A DNA stretch of 9,611 bases from H111-94 sp034436045 (GTDB lineage: Bacteria; Chloroflexota; Ktedonobacteria; Ktedonobacterales; Ktedonobacteraceae): assembly GCA_034436045.1 (NCBI GenBank), contig DAOTVZ010000227.1:1-9611 (forward strand), given 5' to 3'. Positions 6,791 through 9,611 of this stretch are shown one piece after another. The first letter of the stretch is position 1. Each line of letters begins with the position of its first letter. A model generated the notes under the pieces. It worked only from the letters and a program-made list of their open reading frames with translations. It did not search any database and was not told where the DNA came from. The position numbers were made by a program, and so were the translations under genes.

Positions 6791-6809
6791 CAGTCACAAG
6801 CATGTGTAT
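6791..6809. repeat. 19-nt element, copy 2 (upstream of TPR gene)
   Basis: The sequence cagtcacaagcatgtgtat differs by one base from the copy at 1218-1236. It lies about 104 nt upstream of the TPR start, in the same orientation relative to the gene as the first copy. Confidence 0.35.
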
Positions 6810-6946
6810 GGATATGCCTGTTAGTTGGTGGGATAATAACCACAGATATATTATGCTTACGTGACTAGAAAGTTCGGTGAGAGATATATAGTTCTTTTTA
6901 TGATCGCTACATTTAAAATTGTGTAGAGTAATGACACGCCTACCAA

Positions 6947-6976
6947 TTGCTAGTATCCCAATTTTTACATTAAAAT
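6947..6976 (+). promoter_or_regulatory. Candidate promoter of the membrane TIR gene
   Basis: TTGCTA (6947-6952; 4 of 6) and TAAAAT (6971-6976; 5 of 6) are separated by 18 bp in an AT-rich stretch. Transcription would begin near 6983, about 70 nt before the ATG at 7052. Confidence 0.35.
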
Positions 6977-7051
6977 AGATAGCAAAGTTGGTAAAGAGCA
7001 ATAGATTTAGAAGCTTCCATCGTACTCGATCAGCAATAAGGAGTACCGCTG

Positions 7052-8446
7052 ATGACAACTGCTCCGCGACTCAAATATCGCATCTTCATTAGCCATAGTA
7101 GTAAAGATGATGAGTTTGGTATCCAGCTTGCACAGGATTTGCGGTATCTTCTCGGTGATGAACGGGCAGTCTGGTATGATCATACGCCTGAGAATGGTCT
7201 CCCTGGCGGGGTCAGATGGCAGCGTGTGATTGAGAAAAAAGTAAGGGCACTCCCGTGTTTTATTGTTATTCTCTCACCTGATGCCGTTAAATCAGGATGG
7301 GTTAAGCATGAAGCAGATGTCGCAACAGGCCAGGAAATATCTGGACGAAAGAAACAGATCATCCCTATTCTATTTCATCCTTGTAAGGGTGAGTTATGCC
7401 TATCGTTGGAAAAATATCAATACATCACTTTCCCTCCGGCAGATCCGACAAAAACATATGAAGCAGCATTAAGTGAGTTGTTGATGACGCTTAAACCGGC
7501 GAAAAAGATGAGCATCACTGAGATCCAGCAGGCGCTCAAAGATGCAAAATCATTTCTGGCCCGTCGATCAGTACCGCCAGAAGTGCAAGAGGCACTCAAT
7601 AAAAAAGAAGAAGACGTTGCACGTGAGCGGCTACGCCAGTATGTGTGGTGGTATCAGACACACGATCAGTTGAACTATGCCTTGCATTACTGTGACATGT
7701 TACTCAATATTTTCCCTGATGAGCGTGAGATGCAAGCAGTCAGACATGTAATTTACGATCTCATCGAGCAAAGGAAGCTTTATCCAAAAGATTCCGCAAC
7801 AGGCCGAAATTTCTATTTTCCCTCTCGCGGTTTGAAGTTGTCTCGGCAGCCGTCGTTGAGCGATAATACATCTACGCAGCAATCGCAACGTGCAAAAAAT
7901 TCTGGAGGCAGAAGAGCAAGGTCACGGATCAATGTTGTAAAGTATCAAGCTGAGGGTGTGATAGGTGCCCCTGGGAAAAAAACTCTTCCTACACTCCCTG
8001 CTCTCCACACGGGGCTTACTATAGATGTGCCGAGAGAGACCGGTTCGATTCTACAGCATAGTGAACGATTTTTTATCAGAACACTCTCTTACAAAGAACT
8101 GGGTAAATGTAGTCAGGGTCTATACGGTGTACTCTTTGCGTGCTTTTTTGCTACAGATGTTATCGGAGCGTGGCTCGGCTTAAGAGGCTGGCTAACAACA
8201 ACACCAATAACCTGGTTGTCATTGGCTTTATTGCTTCTCTTCTTTATCTGGGGAATATTTAATACCAGTAGAACTATAGCGCTCATATTAGCGGGAGGTT
8301 TTGGCCTGTTATGGTATGTATTAGCTCAACACTATCTTCGACTATCCTTGTTATGCATATCTTTAGGAAGTTTGGGTTCTGCTATTCTCAGATTCCAGCT
8401 TTTTCGCAAGCACGAACGAAGAATGTTTGCAAGAAAACGCCGATAA
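7052..8446 (+). CDS. TIR-domain protein with four C-terminal membrane helices
   Basis: The protein has 464 residues. The TIR domain (about 8-148) contains YRIFISHSSKDDEFG (9-23), AVWYDHTPENGLPGG (39-53), CFIVILSPDAVKSGWVKHEADVA (69-91) with W83 and E87 at the catalytic-glutamate position, and QIIPILFHPC (102-111). A helical segment at 153-245 (for example EEDVARERLRQYVWW and LNYALHYCDMLLNIFPDE) looks like one or two TPR units. Residues about 255-335 are Ser/Arg/Gln-rich and probably disordered. Four hydrophobic helices follow at about 356-377, 386-403, 408-425 and 430-447, and the tail is very basic (FRKHERRMFARKRR). The even helix number and basic ends place the TIR domain and tail in the cytoplasm. 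ATG 7052 has AGGAG 8 nt upstream. An NAD+-cleaving enzyme tethered to the membrane, or a TIR sensor driving a pore, are both possible; the sequence does not decide. Confidence 0.85.
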   Translation: MTTAPRLKYRIFISHSSKDDEFGIQLAQDLRYLLGDERAVWYDHTPENGLPGGVRWQRVIEKKVRALPCFIVILSPDAVKSGWVKHEADVATGQEISGRKKQIIPILFHPCKGELCLSLEKYQYITFPPADPTKTYEAALSELLMTLKPAKKMSITEIQQALKDAKSFLARRSVPPEVQEALNKKEEDVARERLRQYVWWYQTHDQLNYALHYCDMLLNIFPDEREMQAVRHVIYDLIEQRKLYPKDSATGRNFYFPSRGLKLSRQPSLSDNTSTQQSQRAKNSGGRRARSRINVVKYQAEGVIGAPGKKTLPTLPALHTGLTIDVPRETGSILQHSERFFIRTLSYKELGKCSQGLYGVLFACFFATDVIGAWLGLRGWLTTTPITWLSLALLLLFFIWGIFNTSRTIALILAGGFGLLWYVLAQHYLRLSLLCISLGSLGSAILRFQLFRKHERRMFARKRR

Positions 8447-8486
8447 ACGCAACGAGATTTCTGCTGTATCAAAGCGAGTTGCACTT

Positions 8487-8495
8487 TGCTATACT
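8487..8495 (+). promoter_or_regulatory. Extended -10 promoter of the membrane TPR gene
   Basis: TGC followed directly by TATACT (8490-8495) fits an extended -10 element, which needs little -35 match. Transcription would start near 8502, leaving a leader of about 32 nt before ATG 8534. This suggests the last gene can be expressed independently of the TIR gene that ends 87 bp earlier. Confidence 0.45.
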
Positions 8496-8533
8496 GTGAC
8501 TCGTAATTACACTCACTTCATATGGAGAAATGC

Positions 8534-9611
8534 ATGCTCAGAAGATTGCTTATGTGCGGCCTCGCGGTCTTGTTAATGGTTGCCTCGGTGCTGTTCCTAT
8601 TGCTCACAGCAGAACAAGGCTCCGTGCTGGCGGCGAGTCAGGTGGTAGGTGCGACGCCGCCTCCCGATGCGACGGCGGTACTCAATGCGGCCAATAACGC
8701 GCTCTCGCAGGCGCAGGATATTTTGAATATTGTCGGTGTTTTTACCGCTGTGCTAGGTGTGGTGCTTGCTCTATTGAGTATAGGTGCAGCAGCGCTGGCT
8801 TTTCTGGGCGTCAGAAGCTATCGTGAGGTGCGTGACTCTATGAAAGAGGTGCGTGAGAGTATGGCGAAGATGCGTGTTGAGGCTAATAAGACACGCGAGG
8901 CACTGGTCTATATTGGCCTTGCTGATCGTCTGTTCAATGAGCGTAATGTGGCGGAAGCACTGACGATGTATAAAAAGGCGGGTAGCCTGTTACCAAAGGA
9001 CGCACAGGTACAATACGTTCTCGGTCGTATCTATAGTGGAGTGGGTGATTACGATGCTGCTATTAGCGCGTTGAGCGCATCTCATTCGCAAGACACTATC
9101 GAGCAGGCCAGGACGCTAAAAGAGCTTGGCCTGGCCTATCGCCGCCGCTGGGGAATGACGCGGAATGAAGCCGATTTCCAACAGGCCATTGAGCATTTGC
9201 AAAAGTCGAACTCGTTGAATCCCAACGACAGCGACACCCTGGCAATTATGGGAGGGGCATATCGGCGTAAGAAGCAGTATCAAGAGTCCTATAAGTACTA
9301 CCAGCGCGCGTGGCAAGCCAATCCCGGCTCTTCCTACGCGCTAAGCAACCTCGCCAGCCTTGCCTGGCGAATTGGCAAACAGCACGAAGCGCAGATGTAC
9401 TTCGGCTATACAAAGACGGCGGCAGAAAATCGCCTTAAGCAGGGGCAATCAGAGAACTTCTGGGATTACTACGATCTCGCTCTGGCGCAACTGGCTTTGG
9501 GGAACCTCGCTCAATCTCGGCAGAGCTATCAGCGCGCTATCCAGGAAACGCGGCATGTCACTACCTTTGATGGAGTCCTCGATAACCTGTATATGTTGCA
9601 GCAGGCTCCGC
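8534..9611 (+). CDS. Membrane-anchored TPR protein, 3' end missing (runs off right edge)
   Basis: An open frame of 359 codons runs to the window edge. The N-terminus is a signal peptide or first helix (MLRRLLMCGLAVLLMVASVL to about 33, with a possible cleavage site near VLAA-SQ). It is followed by an Ala/Pro-rich linker and a strong membrane helix at about 64-92 (VGVFTAVLGVVLALLSIGAA). A short heptad-like stretch (REVRDSMKEVRESMAKMRVE, 97-116) precedes TPR repeats from about 124 (ALVYIGLADRLFNERNVAEALTMYKKAGSL), continuing through YVLGRIYSGVGDYDAAISAL (161-180), AYRRKKQYQESYKYYQRAW and WDYYDLALAQLALGNLAQSR. Basic residues after the membrane helix place the repeats in the cytoplasm. ATG 8534 is chosen over the in-frame ATG 8522 because GGAG lies 6 nt before it. 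A scaffold or sensor role is likely. Whether it belongs to the preceding TIR gene's module is unknown. Confidence 0.85.
   Translation, partial: MLRRLLMCGLAVLLMVASVLFLLLTAEQGSVLAASQVVGATPPPDATAVLNAANNALSQAQDILNIVGVFTAVLGVVLALLSIGAAALAFLGVRSYREVRDSMKEVRESMAKMRVEANKTREALVYIGLADRLFNERNVAEALTMYKKAGSLLPKDAQVQYVLGRIYSGVGDYDAAISALSASHSQDTIEQARTLKELGLAYRRRWGMTRNEADFQQAIEHLQKSNSLNPNDSDTLAIMGGAYRRKKQYQESYKYYQRAWQANPGSSYALSNLASLAWRIGKQHEAQMYFGYTKTAAENRLKQGQSENFWDYYDLALAQLALGNLAQSRQSYQRAIQETRHVTTFDGVLDNLYMLQQAP

Larger units (their letters stand above)
6688..7051. other. 364-bp divergent spacer
   Basis: The spacer separates the minus-strand TPR gene from the plus-strand TIR gene. It contains the 21-bp dyad at 6732-6752, the second 19-nt element at 6791-6809, and a candidate promoter for the TIR gene at 6947-6976. 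A minus-strand frame covers most of it (6681-7058) but lacks a ribosome site, overlaps both flanking starts and shows no recognisable protein pattern, so I treat it as non-coding. No clear promoter for the TPR gene was found. Confidence 0.6.

Noticed and set aside
6681..7058. Minus-strand open frame filling the divergent spacer
   Set aside because: It overlaps the starts of both flanking genes, has an AT-rich composition typical of non-coding DNA, no ribosome site and no domain pattern.

Overview
The window is most plausibly a chromosomal accessory or defence/conflict region from a multicellular-type bacterium. Chloroflexota of the Ktedonobacteria kind are my best guess. That rests on the mix of TIR, SLOG (LSDAT), caspase-like and TPR proteins, medium GC, and GTG starts with ordinary Shine-Dalgarno sites. 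The taxonomy is inference; there is no rRNA, tRNA or other marker gene. No CRISPR array, transposase or integrase is visible.

Layout from left to right. Positions 1-263 (minus) hold the start of a two-helix membrane protein that runs off the left edge. It lies 21 nt downstream of a TIR-domain gene (285-1163, minus), so the two look like one transcript. A 323-bp gap (1164-1486) holds the TIR gene's promoter and a striking 29-bp inverted repeat. That repeat covers the last codons of the next gene, a TIR protein with a C-terminal TPR-S/ASK-type helical domain (1487-2782, minus). A divergent spacer separates it from a SLOG/LSDAT (TRPM N-terminal-like) nucleotide-binding protein (3036-3809, plus), which is followed by a small all-helical protein with a possible DNA-binding N-terminus (3911-4603, plus). 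The 3' end of that gene overlaps tail-to-tail, by 13 bp, a caspase-like cysteine protease gene (4591-5838, minus). A TPR-like helical protein (5929-6687, minus) precedes the protease in the same direction. A 364-bp divergent spacer (6688-7051) then leads to a third TIR protein with four predicted C-terminal membrane helices (7052-8446, plus). The window ends in a membrane-anchored TPR protein (from 8534, plus) that runs off the right edge.

How they may work together (inference): TIR domains of this kind often cleave NAD+ or make nucleotide signals. SLOG proteins bind or process nucleotide derivatives. TPR and TPR-S domains act as sensors or scaffolds. Caspase-like proteases and membrane-spanning proteins are typical cell-killing effectors. 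Side by side, the genes look like one or several nucleotide-signal-linked immunity or programmed-cell-death modules. The TIR genes near both ends are visibly AT-richer than the SLOG and caspase genes, which suggests the island was assembled from parts of different origin.
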